Source: JACCTU01 sp963788055 (lineage in GTDB: Bacteria > Actinomycetota > Thermoleophilia > Gaiellales > Gaiellaceae). Taken from it: DNA of 64,000 nucleotides. Positions 50,136 to 59,151 of the stretch are shown one piece after another; positions within the stretch are counted from its first letter, which is position 1; each line of letters begins with the position of its first letter. The position numbers and the translations under genes were made by a program. The notes under the pieces were generated by a model. That model made no database searches, was not told the DNA's origin, and saw only the letters and a program-made list of their open reading frames with translations. The stretch spans positions 682,001-746,000 of the forward strand of contig CAWBFA010000005.1 of assembly GCA_963788055.1 (NCBI GenBank), read 5' to 3'.

Positions 50136-51200
50136 GTGAGCGCTGAACGCCCGCTCGCTGTGCTCGGTGCAACGGGGTATACCGGCCGGCTCGTCGTGGA
50201 GCGGGCGCGCGAGCTCGGGTTGCCGCTCCGGCTCGTGGGGCGGCGGCGGGAGGCGCTCGAGCAGCTCGCCCACGAGGGCGAAGAGATACGTGTCGCCGAC
50301 GCGCGCCACGAGGGCGAGCTGATCAACGCCTTCGGCGGAGCGTTTGCGGTCGCGTCGACCGCCGGGCCGTTTCTCGAGGTTGGCACCAAACCGGTCGGCG
50401 CCGCGATCGCGGTCGGCGCCCACTACCTCGACACCAGCGGCGAGCAGGCGTTCGCGCGGATCGTCTATGAGGGCTTCGGGGAGTCTGCGGAGGAACAGGA
50501 CGTCGTGCTGCTGACGTCGTTCGGCTTCGACTACGTGCCCGGCGACCTCGCTGCCCGGCTCGCCGCCGAGGAGCTCGAGGAGCCGCTCGACGAGGTCGTC
50601 GTCGCGTACGCGACGGAGGGCCAAGTCACGTCCGCAGGAACGCGCAGGACGATCGGGCACGTGATGGGACAATCGCAGGTCGCCTGGGAGGGCCGCATCG
50701 TTCCGTCGAGGTTCGGGAAGACGACGCGCCGCGTTCGTTTCCCGTCGGGTGAGCGGTCCGTGGTCGAGTGGAGCGGCACGGAGCCGCTGACCGTTCCGCG
50801 GCATACCCGCGTGCGCAGCGTCCGCTCCTACTTCGCGGCACCGCGTGCGGTCGCCCTGGCGGGGTTCGTGGCGCCGCTCGCGGCACCGTTCGTGCGTCAA
50901 ACCGGCCGAGTCGGCGGGGATCCGTCCGTCACCGGGCGGGAGGACAACAGCTGGACGGTCGTCGCGGAGGCGCGTCGCGGCAGCGAGGGGCGCCGCGCAA
51001 CGTTGGTCGGCCGGGACGTGTACGGGTTGGCCGCGCTGCTCATCGCGCACGGCGCGCGCGCGCTCCGAGAGGGCGAGGCGCGCGGCGTCGGAGCGCTCGC
51101 CCCAGCGGAGGCGTTCGACGTCCACACGTTCGCGCCAAGGCTTGCTCCACTGCTGGAGATCGCCGGCGTCGACGAGTTTGACGTCCGACCGGCGCTCTAG
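50136..51200 (+). CDS. Saccharopine dehydrogenase-like / trans-acting enoyl reductase family
   Basis: A 354-residue Rossmann oxidoreductase: 'LAVLGATGYTGRLVVERARELG' (NADPH-binding G-A-T-G-Y-T-G), 'FAVASTAGPFLEVGTKPVGAAIAVGAHYLDTSGEQAF' and 'SFGFDYVPGDLAARLAAEEL'. The G-A-T-G-Y-T-G-R start and 'G.HY.DTSGE' are shared with mycobacterial trans-acting enoyl reductases acting on lipids, and with saccharopine dehydrogenase-like proteins of unknown substrate. No lipid synthase is adjacent, so the role is open. Confidence 0.82.
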   Translation: MSAERPLAVLGATGYTGRLVVERARELGLPLRLVGRRREALEQLAHEGEEIRVADARHEGELINAFGGAFAVASTAGPFLEVGTKPVGAAIAVGAHYLDTSGEQAFARIVYEGFGESAEEQDVVLLTSFGFDYVPGDLAARLAAEELEEPLDEVVVAYATEGQVTSAGTRRTIGHVMGQSQVAWEGRIVPSRFGKTTRRVRFPSGERSVVEWSGTEPLTVPRHTRVRSVRSYFAAPRAVALAGFVAPLAAPFVRQTGRVGGDPSVTGREDNSWTVVAEARRGSEGRRATLVGRDVYGLAALLIAHGARALREGEARGVGALAPAEAFDVHTFAPRLAPLLEIAGVDEFDVRPAL

Positions 51201-51212
51201 CGTGCGGTCATC

Positions 51213-51404
51213 ATGCGACGCCTCAGGCCACTGACGGAGGCCGAGTGCTATGCCCGCTGCTACGGCGGTGCGGGCGACGACGTGCGAGTGCTGCGCATCG
51301 AGGCTCGACCGTCGCGAATCGTCGTGCGACTCTCGGGCGAGGAGCTTCGCCGCCGCTTCGAGGAGCGACTGGACGGCCGCGAGCCCGAGGTCGAGGCCGC
51401 CTAG
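51213..51404 (+). CDS. Hypothetical small protein, 63 aa
   Basis: A short basic/acidic protein 'LTEAECYARCYGGAGDDVRVLRIE' followed by 'RIVVRLSGEELRRRFEERLDGRE'. The ATG at 51213 lies nine bases after TAGCGT. It sits between two genes on the same strand and its codon bias is like theirs. Similar small proteins are seen in actinobacterial genomes, but no function is known to me. Confidence 0.6.
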   Translation: MRRLRPLTEAECYARCYGGAGDDVRVLRIEARPSRIVVRLSGEELRRRFEERLDGREPEVEAA

Positions 51405-51468
51405 ACCGCTCGCCGGCGTCGGGCACGCCGGGACGAATTGCTCCACATCCGGCACGATCGCGGCACCC

Positions 51469-52515
51469 ATGCGTCACAGAAAGTCGCGTACCGTTGGTCA
51501 TGGGGCGCTCGATCGTCCCCCCGAGGGGGCTGCCTCGAGTGCCGCGCAGAGCGCGATCCCCGACGTGCTCGGTCGGCAGCTCCGCGTTCTCTTCTGCGGG
51601 ATCAATCCAGGGCACGTTTCCGCAGCGGCTCGCGCGCACTTCGCGAACCCGCGCAACGACTTCTGGCGGCTGTTGCACGTTGCCTGCTTCACCCCACGGC
51701 CGCTCGCTCCGACCGAGCAATGGGAGGCGCTCGAGTACGGAGTTGGGATCACGAACGCGGCGTACAAGACGACTGCCGGCTCGGGCGACCTGCGCCGCGG
51801 CGACTTCGCGGGGAGCGCCGCCCGGCTCGAGCAGTACGCCTGCGAGCTCGAGCCGAGCTGGATCGGCTTCGTCGGCAAAGAGGCGTACCGGGGCACGTTC
51901 GGAGAGCGGCCTGAGCTCGGCGTACAACCGCGGACGCTCGGCTCGACGAGGCTGTTCGTACTTCCTTCCACCTCGCCTGCGAACGCGGCGGTTCCGTGGG
52001 ACACGCGGCTGCGCTGGTTCCAGGAGTTGGCCGGCCGCTCGACCGGGCAGGGCTTGCGGCCCGCGGCGCGCGCGCTCGTCGTCGACAAGGAGGACCGCGT
52101 CCTGCTCGTCCGCTTCCAATGGCCGAACACGTCGGTCTGGGCGCCTCCGGGCGGCGGCCTGGAAGGCGACGAGTCTTACGAGGAGGCGATCGTCCGCGAG
52201 CTGGCCGAAGAGTCGGGCCTTCGCGGCTTCGAGCTCGGCCCGTGGGTTTGGAGCCGGGCACACTGGTTCGCGGACCTGGCGGGCTGGGGTGGGCAGGAGG
52301 AGCGCGTCTACCTCATCCACGTCGATAAGTTCGAGCCGGAGCCCGATTGGAGCTCCGAGCAGCTTGCCGCGGAGGGAGTCGCCGAACAGCGCTGGTGGAC
52401 GCTCGAGGAGCTCGAGGCGGCGGACGAGCTGTTCTCGCCGAGTCGCCTGCCCGAGCTCGTAGGTCGGCTGCTGCGCGATGGTCCGCCGGCACGACCGCAC
52501 GACGTCGGCGTCTAG
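51469..52515 (+). CDS. Mismatch-specific uracil-DNA glycosylase fused to a Nudix hydrolase
   Basis: A 348-residue fusion. Residues 35-190 form a family-2 uracil-DNA glycosylase (Mug/TDG): 'LRVLFCGINPGHVSAAARAHFANPRNDFWRLLH' with G-I-N-P-G and N-P-R-N-D-F-W, and 'LFVLPSTSPANAAV' near the C-terminal motif. Residues 200-330 are a Nudix hydrolase with the full box 'GGGLEGDESYEEAIVRELAEESGL' (G-x5-E-x7-R-E-x2-E-E-x-G). The first half removes uracil or ethenocytosine from DNA mispairs, the second hydrolyses nucleoside diphosphate derivatives. ATG 51469 is the first start before the domain. Confidence 0.85.
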   Translation: MRHRKSRTVGHGALDRPPEGAASSAAQSAIPDVLGRQLRVLFCGINPGHVSAAARAHFANPRNDFWRLLHVACFTPRPLAPTEQWEALEYGVGITNAAYKTTAGSGDLRRGDFAGSAARLEQYACELEPSWIGFVGKEAYRGTFGERPELGVQPRTLGSTRLFVLPSTSPANAAVPWDTRLRWFQELAGRSTGQGLRPAARALVVDKEDRVLLVRFQWPNTSVWAPPGGGLEGDESYEEAIVRELAEESGLRGFELGPWVWSRAHWFADLAGWGGQEERVYLIHVDKFEPEPDWSSEQLAAEGVAEQRWWTLEELEAADELFSPSRLPELVGRLLRDGPPARPHDVGV

Positions 52516-54233
52516 TTTCGCCAGCGATTGGTGATCGGGGTCCGGCGATCGCGGCCGAATGCTTTCGGCCGCAGCTTGACCCCGGGCGGTGCCTGGCGCC
52601 GCTTGTACTCCGCGCGATCGATCAGCGCGATCGCACGCTCGACGACGTCCTTGTCGAACCCGTCGGCGGAGAGCTCCTCTCGCGAGCGGTCGAACTCCAC
52701 GTACGCCTCCAGCACCTGGTCGAGCTCGGGGTAGGGCGGGAGCGAGTCCTCGTCGAGCTGGTCGGCCCGCAGCTCGGCGCTCGGCGCGCGCTCGATGATC
52801 GACGCGGGGATCAGCTCGCGCCCGGCACGCTCGTTCAGGTGCCGTGCGAGCCGGAAGACGTCCGTCTTGTAGACGTCCTTGATCAGCGCGAGGCCGCCGG
52901 CCATGTCGCCGTAGAGCGTCGCGTACCCCACCGAGAGCTCGGACTTGTTGCCGGTCGCGACGAGCAGCCACCCGAACTTGTTCGAGAGCGCCATCAGGAG
53001 CACGCCGCGGATTCGCGCCTGGAGGTTCTCCTCGGTGAGGTCAGGCTCGCTCTGGGCGAAGACGTTCGCTAGCGCCGCCTCGAACGCGTCGTAGATCGAG
53101 TCGATCGGCAGCTCGAGGAAGTGCGTCCCGAGCGACTCCGCCAGCGCGCGAGCGTCGCGGCGGGTCGCCTCGGACGAGAAGCGCGAAGGCATCGACACGC
53201 AATGCACGTGCTCGGGGCCGAGCGCTTCGGTTGCCAGCGCGGCGACGAGCGCCGAGTCGATGCCGCCGGAGACGCCGAGCAAGACCTCGCTGAACCCGTT
53301 CTTCTCGACGTAGTCCCGCAGCCCGAGCTCGAGCGCGAGCCGCATCTGCTCCAACGGTTCGAGCATCGGCGCGATCTCGCCGCCCACACGCGTGCCGTTC
53401 GTCGCGTCGCGCGGCGATCCGATGTGGACGACCGAGACAGGTGGTGGCGTCTCGCGCTCCTGGTCGAGCGCGCGCCGTCGCACGTCGCGAAGCCGCCGAG
53501 CGATCACCGCCTCGGGGTCGAGGTCGACGACGAGCAGCGCCTCCTCGAAGCCCGGTGCCCGCGCGATCACCTCGCCCTCATCGTCGAGCACGACGGAGTG
53601 GCCGTCGAAGATGAGCTCGTCCTGGCCGCCGACCGCGTTGCAGAGGGCGACGAAGCACGAGTTGTCGCGCGCGCGGGTGACGAGCATCTCCTCGCGCTCG
53701 CGGTCCTTCTCGAGGTGGAACGGCGACGCCGAGATGTTCACGAGCAGTTGCGCCCCCGCGAGGGCGAGATCGGTCGCGGGCGGTCCGGGCTGCCAGACGT
53801 CCTCGCAGATCGTCACACCTGCGAACGTCTTCCCGTGCTCGAGCAGCAACAGGTCGCGTCCCTGGGCGAAGTACCGCGCCTCGTCGAACACACCGTAGTT
53901 GGGCAGGAACCGCTTCCGGTAGACGGCCTTCACCTCGCCGCCCGAGCACACCGCGCACGCGTTGAAGAGGTCGCGGTCGTAGTGCGGGTAGCCGACCAGC
54001 ACGGTGATCCCGCGCGCTTCGAGCGCAAGCCGGTGCAGAGACTCCCCGGCTGCTCGGACGAACCCGGGCCGCAGGAGCAGGTCCTCGGGTGGATACCCGG
54101 TCACAGCGAGCTCGGGGAAGAGGAGCAGCTCGACGCCCTGGCTTTTCGCCTCGGCGATCCGGCCGGACATCTTCTTCCGGTTACCGTCGAGGTCGCCGAC
54201 GGTGGTGTTGATCTGTGCGAGTCCGAGCCTCAA
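52512..54233 (-). CDS. nadE: Glutamine-dependent NAD+ synthetase
   Basis: A 573-residue two-domain enzyme making NAD from deamido-NAD in the last step of NAD synthesis. The N-terminal nitrilase-like glutaminase (residues 1-260) has the Glu in 'LLLFPELAVTGYPPEDLL', Lys in 'YRKRFLPNYGVFDEARYF' and the catalytic Cys in 'GVTICEDVWQPG'. The C-terminal ATP pyrophosphatase domain has 'LLGVSGGIDSALVAALATEAL' (P-loop S-G-G-x-D-S) and 'LVATGNKSELSVGYATLYGDMAGGLALIKDVYKT'. The TTG start follows from the conserved 'RLGLAQINTTVGDL'. It tail-overlaps the fusion gene by four bases. Confidence 0.93.
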   Translation of the reverse strand: MRLGLAQINTTVGDLDGNRKKMSGRIAEAKSQGVELLLFPELAVTGYPPEDLLLRPGFVRAAGESLHRLALEARGITVLVGYPHYDRDLFNACAVCSGGEVKAVYRKRFLPNYGVFDEARYFAQGRDLLLLEHGKTFAGVTICEDVWQPGPPATDLALAGAQLLVNISASPFHLEKDREREEMLVTRARDNSCFVALCNAVGGQDELIFDGHSVVLDDEGEVIARAPGFEEALLVVDLDPEAVIARRLRDVRRRALDQERETPPPVSVVHIGSPRDATNGTRVGGEIAPMLEPLEQMRLALELGLRDYVEKNGFSEVLLGVSGGIDSALVAALATEALGPEHVHCVSMPSRFSSEATRRDARALAESLGTHFLELPIDSIYDAFEAALANVFAQSEPDLTEENLQARIRGVLLMALSNKFGWLLVATGNKSELSVGYATLYGDMAGGLALIKDVYKTDVFRLARHLNERAGRELIPASIIERAPSAELRADQLDEDSLPPYPELDQVLEAYVEFDRSREELSADGFDKDVVERAIALIDRAEYKRRQAPPGVKLRPKAFGRDRRTPITNRWRN

Positions 54234-54258
54234 GGTTTTAGCCTCACAGTCGAAAACC

Positions 54259-54264
54259 TAGTCT
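54259..54264 (+). promoter_or_regulatory. -10 box of the hot-dog-like gene
   Basis: TAGTCT, seven bases before GTG 54272. Confidence 0.45.
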
Positions 54265-54271
54265 ATCTGCA

Positions 54272-55018
54272 GTGGAGCTCATCATCGCCTCCCGCTACAA
54301 CGGTCCGCCGGGCTCGGCGAACGGTGGCTACACGTGCGGTCTGCTCGCGGAGCGCGTCGGCGAACCGGCGGAGGTGACCCTCCGCTCGCCTCCGCCGCTC
54401 GACACGCAGCTTCGCTTCGACGGGACTCGACTCTGGGACGGCGAGACGCTCGTCGCCGAGGCTCACCATACGCATCTCCACCTCGAGGTTCCCGAGCCCG
54501 TCGCGTTCGCCGACGCCGAGCGCGCCTCGCGGAACTACCCCGGCTTCGTCGAGCATGAGTACGCGACCTGCTTCGTCTGCGGCCCGAACCGCGACGACGG
54601 GCTCGGGCTCTTTACGGGCACGGTCGAGGGGACGGGGGTCTTTGCGGCGCCATGGTTCGTTCCGGACGATGTCTCGCGCCTGCTCGTCTGGGCCGCGCTC
54701 GACTGCCCCGGCGCGATCGGCGTGGGGTGGAACGGCCGCGGCGACTGGCTGCTCGGCCGCATGGCGGCAGAGGTGCACGACGTTCCGGAGCCGGGGGAGC
54801 GCTGCGTCGTCGTCTCGTGGCCGATCGGCCGCGACGGCCGGAAGGGCTTTGCGGGCACCGCGCTGTACCGCGGCGACGAGCTGCTCGCCCGCGCGCGAGC
54901 AAACCTGGATCGCGCTCACCTAGGCCCAGCGGGGTGCAAAGCTGCGGCAGCGGCCGCGAAGCGGCCGCCTTTAGGAGCCAAGCGTGTCGCGGATCCGCGG
55001 ACGCGGATTCGTGACTAG
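54272..55018 (+). CDS. Thioesterase-like (double hot-dog) protein with repeat-derived tail
   Basis: A 248-residue protein. 'SRYNGPPGSANGGYTCGLLAERVGEPAEVTLRSPPPLDTQL' and 'CFVCGPNRDDGLGLFTG' fit acyl-CoA thioesterase-like hot-dog proteins of actinobacteria, where the second half repeats the fold. The substrate is unknown. From about residue 223 the frame runs through the palindromic repeat element on the other strand ('AAAAAAKRPPLGAKRV'), so the natural C-terminus appears to have been replaced or extended by the element. It converges on the SDR gene with a four-base overlap. Confidence 0.7.
   Translation: MELIIASRYNGPPGSANGGYTCGLLAERVGEPAEVTLRSPPPLDTQLRFDGTRLWDGETLVAEAHHTHLHLEVPEPVAFADAERASRNYPGFVEHEYATCFVCGPNRDDGLGLFTGTVEGTGVFAAPWFVPDDVSRLLVWAALDCPGAIGVGWNGRGDWLLGRMAAEVHDVPEPGERCVVVSWPIGRDGRKGFAGTALYRGDELLARARANLDRAHLGPAGCKAAAAAAKRPPLGAKRVADPRTRIRD
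54942..55018 (-). repeat. Palindromic element, copy 3
   Basis: Read on the minus strand it begins with CTAG at the SDR gene's stop, then GAATCCGC...GCGGATCC-like hairpin, GGCTCCTAAAGG and the hairpin GCGGCCGC-ttc-GCGGCCGC (54968-54950), ending with CGCAG. The order matches copy 1 at 25.5 kb. Confidence 0.65.
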
Positions 55019-55777
55019 CGCCTCAAGCGAATCGCGTTCAGGTCGTCCGCGAGGATCTGCTCGATCCGGCCTTCGAGCTCGTCCGGCGGGTCGTGCTCCG
55101 CGTGCAGGTAGCGCCCGCTGAGACGGTCGAACCTGCCGGAAGCGAGCGCACGCACGAGTCGCGGGGCGCACTCGGGTGGAGTCCACGGGGCGTCGTCGGG
55201 GAGGCGGTCGCCGATCATCTCCGTCTTCACGAGCCCCGGGCTGATCGGGAAGACGGGGATCCGACCGTCGAGCTGGTTCGCGAGCGTCTCGCCGAATCGC
55301 ACCACGGCTGCCTTGCTCGCGCTGTAGGCGGTCTGCGACGAGCCGGGAAGATACGCAGCGCCGCTGCCTGTGATCACGATCCGCCCTGCCCTGCGCTCGA
55401 GCATCCCCGGAATCACGGCCCGGCACGAGAGGTAGACGCCGAGCACGTTCACCTCCTGCACGCGCCACCACTCCTCGACCGTCTCCTCCCAAGCGCGCTC
55501 CTCCCACGGGCCGATCCCCGCGTTCGCGACGAGCAGGTCGATCGGCCCGAGCTCGCGCTCGGTCTCCGAGACCATCCGCTCGACGTCCGTCGTGCTTCGA
55601 CACGTCGGCCTCGATCGCGAGTCCGCCGATCTCCTGCGCAACCGCTTCGACCTGCGCGCGTGTTCGCGCCGACACAGCGACGCGCATCCCCGCCTGAGCA
55701 AGCTCGCGCGCGACGTCCGCGCCGATTCCCCGTCCGCCGCCGGTGACGAGCGCGACGCCCGTCAGCTCAGAGGGCAC
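55015..55777 (-). pseudogene. Short-chain dehydrogenase/reductase, single-base frameshift
   Basis: Restored length about 253 residues. From GTG 55777 the first frame has the NAD(P) loop 'VALVTGGGRGIGADVARELA' and 'VAVSARTRAQVEAVAQEIG'; after an extra base near 55597 (in TCGAAGC) the second frame has 'IDLLVANAGIGPWEE' (N-A-G), 'GRIVITGSGAAYLPGSSQTAYSASKAAV' (Ser and Y-x-x-x-K) and 'FPISPGLVKTEMIG'. The reaction is an NAD(P)-linked alcohol/ketone step. The start overlaps the acyl-CoA synthetase stop, so the two form an operon; a fatty or aromatic acid pathway is plausible. Confidence 0.8.
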
Positions 55778-57637
55778 TCGCGATCTCCTCGAGCGCGTCG
55801 GGATTCTCGAGCGACGAGAGATCGCCCGGGTCCTTCCCGAGCACCTTCGCGCGCACCGCGCGGCGAACGATCTTCGCCGAGCGCGTCTTCGGCAGCGAGC
55901 CGACGAACACGATCCGCTCCGGCTTGAACGCCTTGCCGAGCACGTCGGCGACCTTAGCCGCGACGTCCTGCTCCACGACGTCCGCGCCGGGCGTACGCAC
56001 GCAGAAGATCCAGGCCACCTCGCCCTTCACCTCGTGCGGGACGCCGACCGCGGCCGCCTCCGCGACCCCCGGGTGCGAGACGGCGGCCGACTCGAGCTCG
56101 GCCGGCCCGATCCGCTTGCCGGCGATGTTCAGCGTGTCGTCGGAGCGCCCGTGGAGGAACCAGTAGCCGTCCTCGTCGACGGACGCCCAGTCGCCGTGCG
56201 TCCAGACGCCCGGGAAGCGCCGCCAGTACGTCTCGAGGTAGCGCTCGGGATCGCCCCAGAGCCCCCGCGTCATGCCCGGGAACGGCCGCTTGCAGACGAG
56301 CTCGCCGACCTCGCCGCGCACCGAGCGTCCTTCGCGGGTCGAAGACGTCCATGTCCTCGCCGAGCGCCGGGAAGCCGAGCGAGACCGGCTTGATCGGGTA
56401 GGCAATGCACACCGAGAGAAAGCATGCGCCGACCTCCGTGCCGCCGCTCAGGTTGACGATCGGCGTCCGGCCGCCGCCGACGTGCTCGTGCAGCCAGAGG
56501 TACGGGTCGGGGTTCCACGGCTCGCCGGTCGTCGCGATCGCGCGCAGGGAAGACGTGTCCGTCTGCGGCTCGCCCTTCGGGAGCAGCGCGCGGATCAGCG
56601 TGGGCGAGACGCCGAGCATCGTCACGCGCTCCTGCTCGATCGTCCGCCAGAGCCGGTCATCCGGCCAGTCCGGAGCGCCTTCGGAGAAGACGATCGTCGC
56701 GCCGACCGCACCGGCGCCCACGACCGTCCACGGTCCCATGATCCAGCCCATGTCGGTCGCGAAGTGGACGACGTCGCCCTCGTTCACGTCGGTCTGGTAC
56801 GCGACCTCGCGCGCGATCGAGACGAGGAAGCCCGCCGTGGACGTGGAGCACGCCTTTCGGCTGGCCCGTCGTGCCCGAGGTGTACGTGAGGAGGTAGGGG
56901 TGCTCCGAGTCGACCTGGAGAGCCGGCAGTGATCCCGCCTGTCGCCGAACGAGCTCCGGCCACTCGGCGCGCCGGCGGTCCCACTCGATCACCGCTACGC
57001 CGCCCCCGGCCTCGTCGACCGTCTCCCGCATCGACAGCCAGCGGCCGCGGCGGAACGAACCATCGGCGCAGATCACGACCTTCGCGTCGGACGCCTCGAG
57101 CCGCTGCGCGACTGCCGGCGCGGCGAAGCCCGAGAAGATCGGGACCTGCACCGCCCCGACGTGGGCGCACGCGTGCGAGGCGACCGCGACCTCGGGGCAC
57201 ATCGGCATGTAGATCGCGACGCGGTCGCCTGGCTCGACCCCGAGCTCGACGAGCGCCTCGGCGAGCTGCGTCGTCTCGCGCGAGAGCTGCGCGTACGTTC
57301 GCTCGCGCCGCTCGCCGTCCTCGCCCAGGAAGACCGCCGCGACGTCGTCCCCGCGGCGCTCCGCATGCCGGTGGAGGCAGTTCGTCGCGACGTTCAGGCG
57401 GCCGCCGACGAACCAGTTGGCCCACTCGATCCCTGCGGACTCGTCGAGCACGCGCTCCCACGGCGTCGAGAACTCCAGCCCGAGGTCGTCGACCACCGCG
57501 GGCCAGAACCGTTCGGGCTCCTCGATCGAGACGCGGTGCAGCTCCTGGTAGCTCTCGCAGCCCAGCTTGCGCCAGAGCCGCACGACGTTCGCCTGCTCGA
57601 CCCGCTCGGGCGAGGGCTCCCAGACGAACTCGCTCAT
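55767..57637 (-). pseudogene. AMP-dependent acyl-CoA synthetase, two frameshifts
   Basis: Restored length about 623 residues. Segment 1: 'GIEWANWFVGGRLNVATNCLHRHA' and 'LLTYTSGTTGQPKGVLHVHGG' (A3); shift near 56831 (extra G). Segment 2: 'DVVHFATDMGWIMGPWTVVGAG' and 'VNLSGGTEVGACFLS' (A5); shift near 56335. Segment 3: 'THGDWASVDEDGYWFLHGRSDDTLNIAGKRIGPAELES' (A7-A8) and 'LPKTRSAKIVRRAVR' (A10, Ala replacing Gly). The W-A-N-W-F-V-G start resembles acetoacetyl/propionyl-CoA synthetase relatives. It probably activates a carboxylic acid with CoA. ATG 57637 has TAGGAT eight bases away. The motifs are intact, so indel errors are likely. Confidence 0.82.
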
Positions 57638-57645
57638 CGCGCGCG

Positions 57646-57651
57646 ATCCTA
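57646..57651 (-). promoter_or_regulatory. -10 box of the acyl-CoA synthetase/SDR operon
   Basis: Minus-strand TAGGAT, eight bases before ATG 57637. It is 35 bases from the TetR-type operator and could be under the same control. Confidence 0.45.
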
Positions 57652-57685
57652 CCCCTTTGCCGCCAAGAAGTTAGGAGGTGCTAGC

Positions 57686-57714
57686 TTAGCGAGCACTAAC
57701 CTAGTGGACGCTAA
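57686..57714. promoter_or_regulatory. TetR-type operator upstream of the MFS exporter
   Basis: A 29-bp site with perfect arms: TTAGCG-nn-CACTA-nnn-TAGTG-nn-CGCTAA. A second, weaker dyad (GTGCTAGC-tta-GCGAGCAC) overlaps its left half. Placed 16 bases before GTG 57730, it should bind the TetR protein encoded downstream. Confidence 0.65.
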
Positions 57715-57729
57715 CTTCAGGAGTCAAAC

Positions 57730-59151
57730 GTGAGACAACGCCTCTACGACAGCGCGAACCGAAAGTGGTGGACGCTCGGCGCCGTCGCGGTCGGGCTGTT
57801 CATGATCATGCTCGACAACACCGTCGTGAACGTCGCGGTTCCGTCGATCCAGCGCGACCTCGGTGTCGGCCTCTCGGAGCTCCAGTGGATCGTCACCGGC
57901 TACGCGCTGAGCTTCGCCGCGCTGATGATGTCGGGCGGCAAGCTCGCCGACCTGTTCGGCCGACGACGGATCTTCGTGATCGGGATCGTGATCTTCACGG
58001 TCTCGTCGCTCTTCTGCGGGCTCGCCGACAGCGGCGAGTCGCTGATCGGCTGGCGCATCGTCCAGGGTGTCGGCGCCGCGCTGATGAACCCCGCGACGCT
58101 CGCGATCATCTCGGCCACGTTCCCCCCGCGGCAGCGCGGCATGGCGATCGGGATCTGGGCGGGCGTCGCGGCACTTGCCCTGGCGATCGGGCCCCTCGTG
58201 GGCGGTCTCCTCACGGAGCACCTCAGCTGGAGCTGGGTCTTCCTGGTCAACGTTCCGGTCGGCGTGCTCGGCGTCGCCGCCAGCTACCTGCTGATCGACG
58301 AGTCGCGCGACACGTCGGAGGAGCAGCGGCTCGACCTGGCCGGCCTCGTGACCTCCGGACTCGGCCTCTTCGCGCTCACGTACGGGCTGATCGAGGCGAA
58401 CACGTACGGGTGGTCGTCGGGCCGCATCGTCGGGTCCTTCGTCGCGGCTGGCGTGCTGCTCGGGTCGTTCGTCGCCCTCGAGTTGCGACAGCGCGTGCCG
58501 ATGCTGGACCTGACGCTGTTCAAGAACGGCACGTTCGCCGGCGCGAACGTCGTGATCCTGATGGTCGGTCTCGCGATGTTCGGCGTCTTCTTCTTCGTCT
58601 CGCTCTACATGCAGAACATCCTCGGCTTCTCGGCGGTCCAGGCCGGGGCGGCGTTTCTCCCGATGACGGTGCTGATCATCCTCGTCGCTCCGATCGCGGG
58701 CAAGCTGTCCGACCGCATCGGTTCGCGCTGGCTGATGACCGGTGGCATGACGTTGATCGGCATTCAGCTTCTCTACTACTCCACGCTCGGCACCAACGCG
58801 AACTTCTGGGATCTGCTCCCCGCGCTGCTGATCGGCGGCGTCGGGATGTCGCTCACGATGACGCCGTCGGCGGCGGCGATCATCGGCTCCGTCCCGGTCG
58901 ACAAGTCCGGCGTCGGCTCCGCGGTCATGAACAGCATGCGCCAGGTGGGCGGCTCGATCGGCGTCGCGCTGATCGGCGCGATCATCGCGGCCAAGGTCGG
59001 CGACCGGCGCTCACCCGAAGCGTTCGTCGACGGCTTCTCGACCGCGCTCGTCGTCGCGTCGTGCTTCGCCTTCGCGGGTGCGATCGTGGCAGCCGCGACC
59101 GTGCGCAAAGTGCGCCACGAGACGCCGGTTCCGATCGCCGAGGCCGCATGA
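57730..59151 (+). CDS. MFS drug exporter (DHA2/EmrB-QacA type)
   Basis: A 473-residue, 14-helix major facilitator. 'AVAVGLFMIMLDNTVVNVAVPSI' (motif D1, L-D-x-T-x-V-N-V-A-L/V-P), 'GKLADLFGRRRIFVIG' (motif A), 'WRIVQGVGAALMNPATLAII' (motif B) and 'GVAALALAIGPLVGGLLTE' (motif C of exporters) are clear. It should export hydrophobic compounds by proton antiport. AGGAG lies a few bases before the GTG start, one of the few genes here with a clear ribosome site. It overlaps tetR (ATGA), so regulator and exporter form one operon. Confidence 0.92.
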   Translation: MRQRLYDSANRKWWTLGAVAVGLFMIMLDNTVVNVAVPSIQRDLGVGLSELQWIVTGYALSFAALMMSGGKLADLFGRRRIFVIGIVIFTVSSLFCGLADSGESLIGWRIVQGVGAALMNPATLAIISATFPPRQRGMAIGIWAGVAALALAIGPLVGGLLTEHLSWSWVFLVNVPVGVLGVAASYLLIDESRDTSEEQRLDLAGLVTSGLGLFALTYGLIEANTYGWSSGRIVGSFVAAGVLLGSFVALELRQRVPMLDLTLFKNGTFAGANVVILMVGLAMFGVFFFVSLYMQNILGFSAVQAGAAFLPMTVLIILVAPIAGKLSDRIGSRWLMTGGMTLIGIQLLYYSTLGTNANFWDLLPALLIGGVGMSLTMTPSAAAIIGSVPVDKSGVGSAVMNSMRQVGGSIGVALIGAIIAAKVGDRRSPEAFVDGFSTALVVASCFAFAGAIVAAATVRKVRHETPVPIAEAA

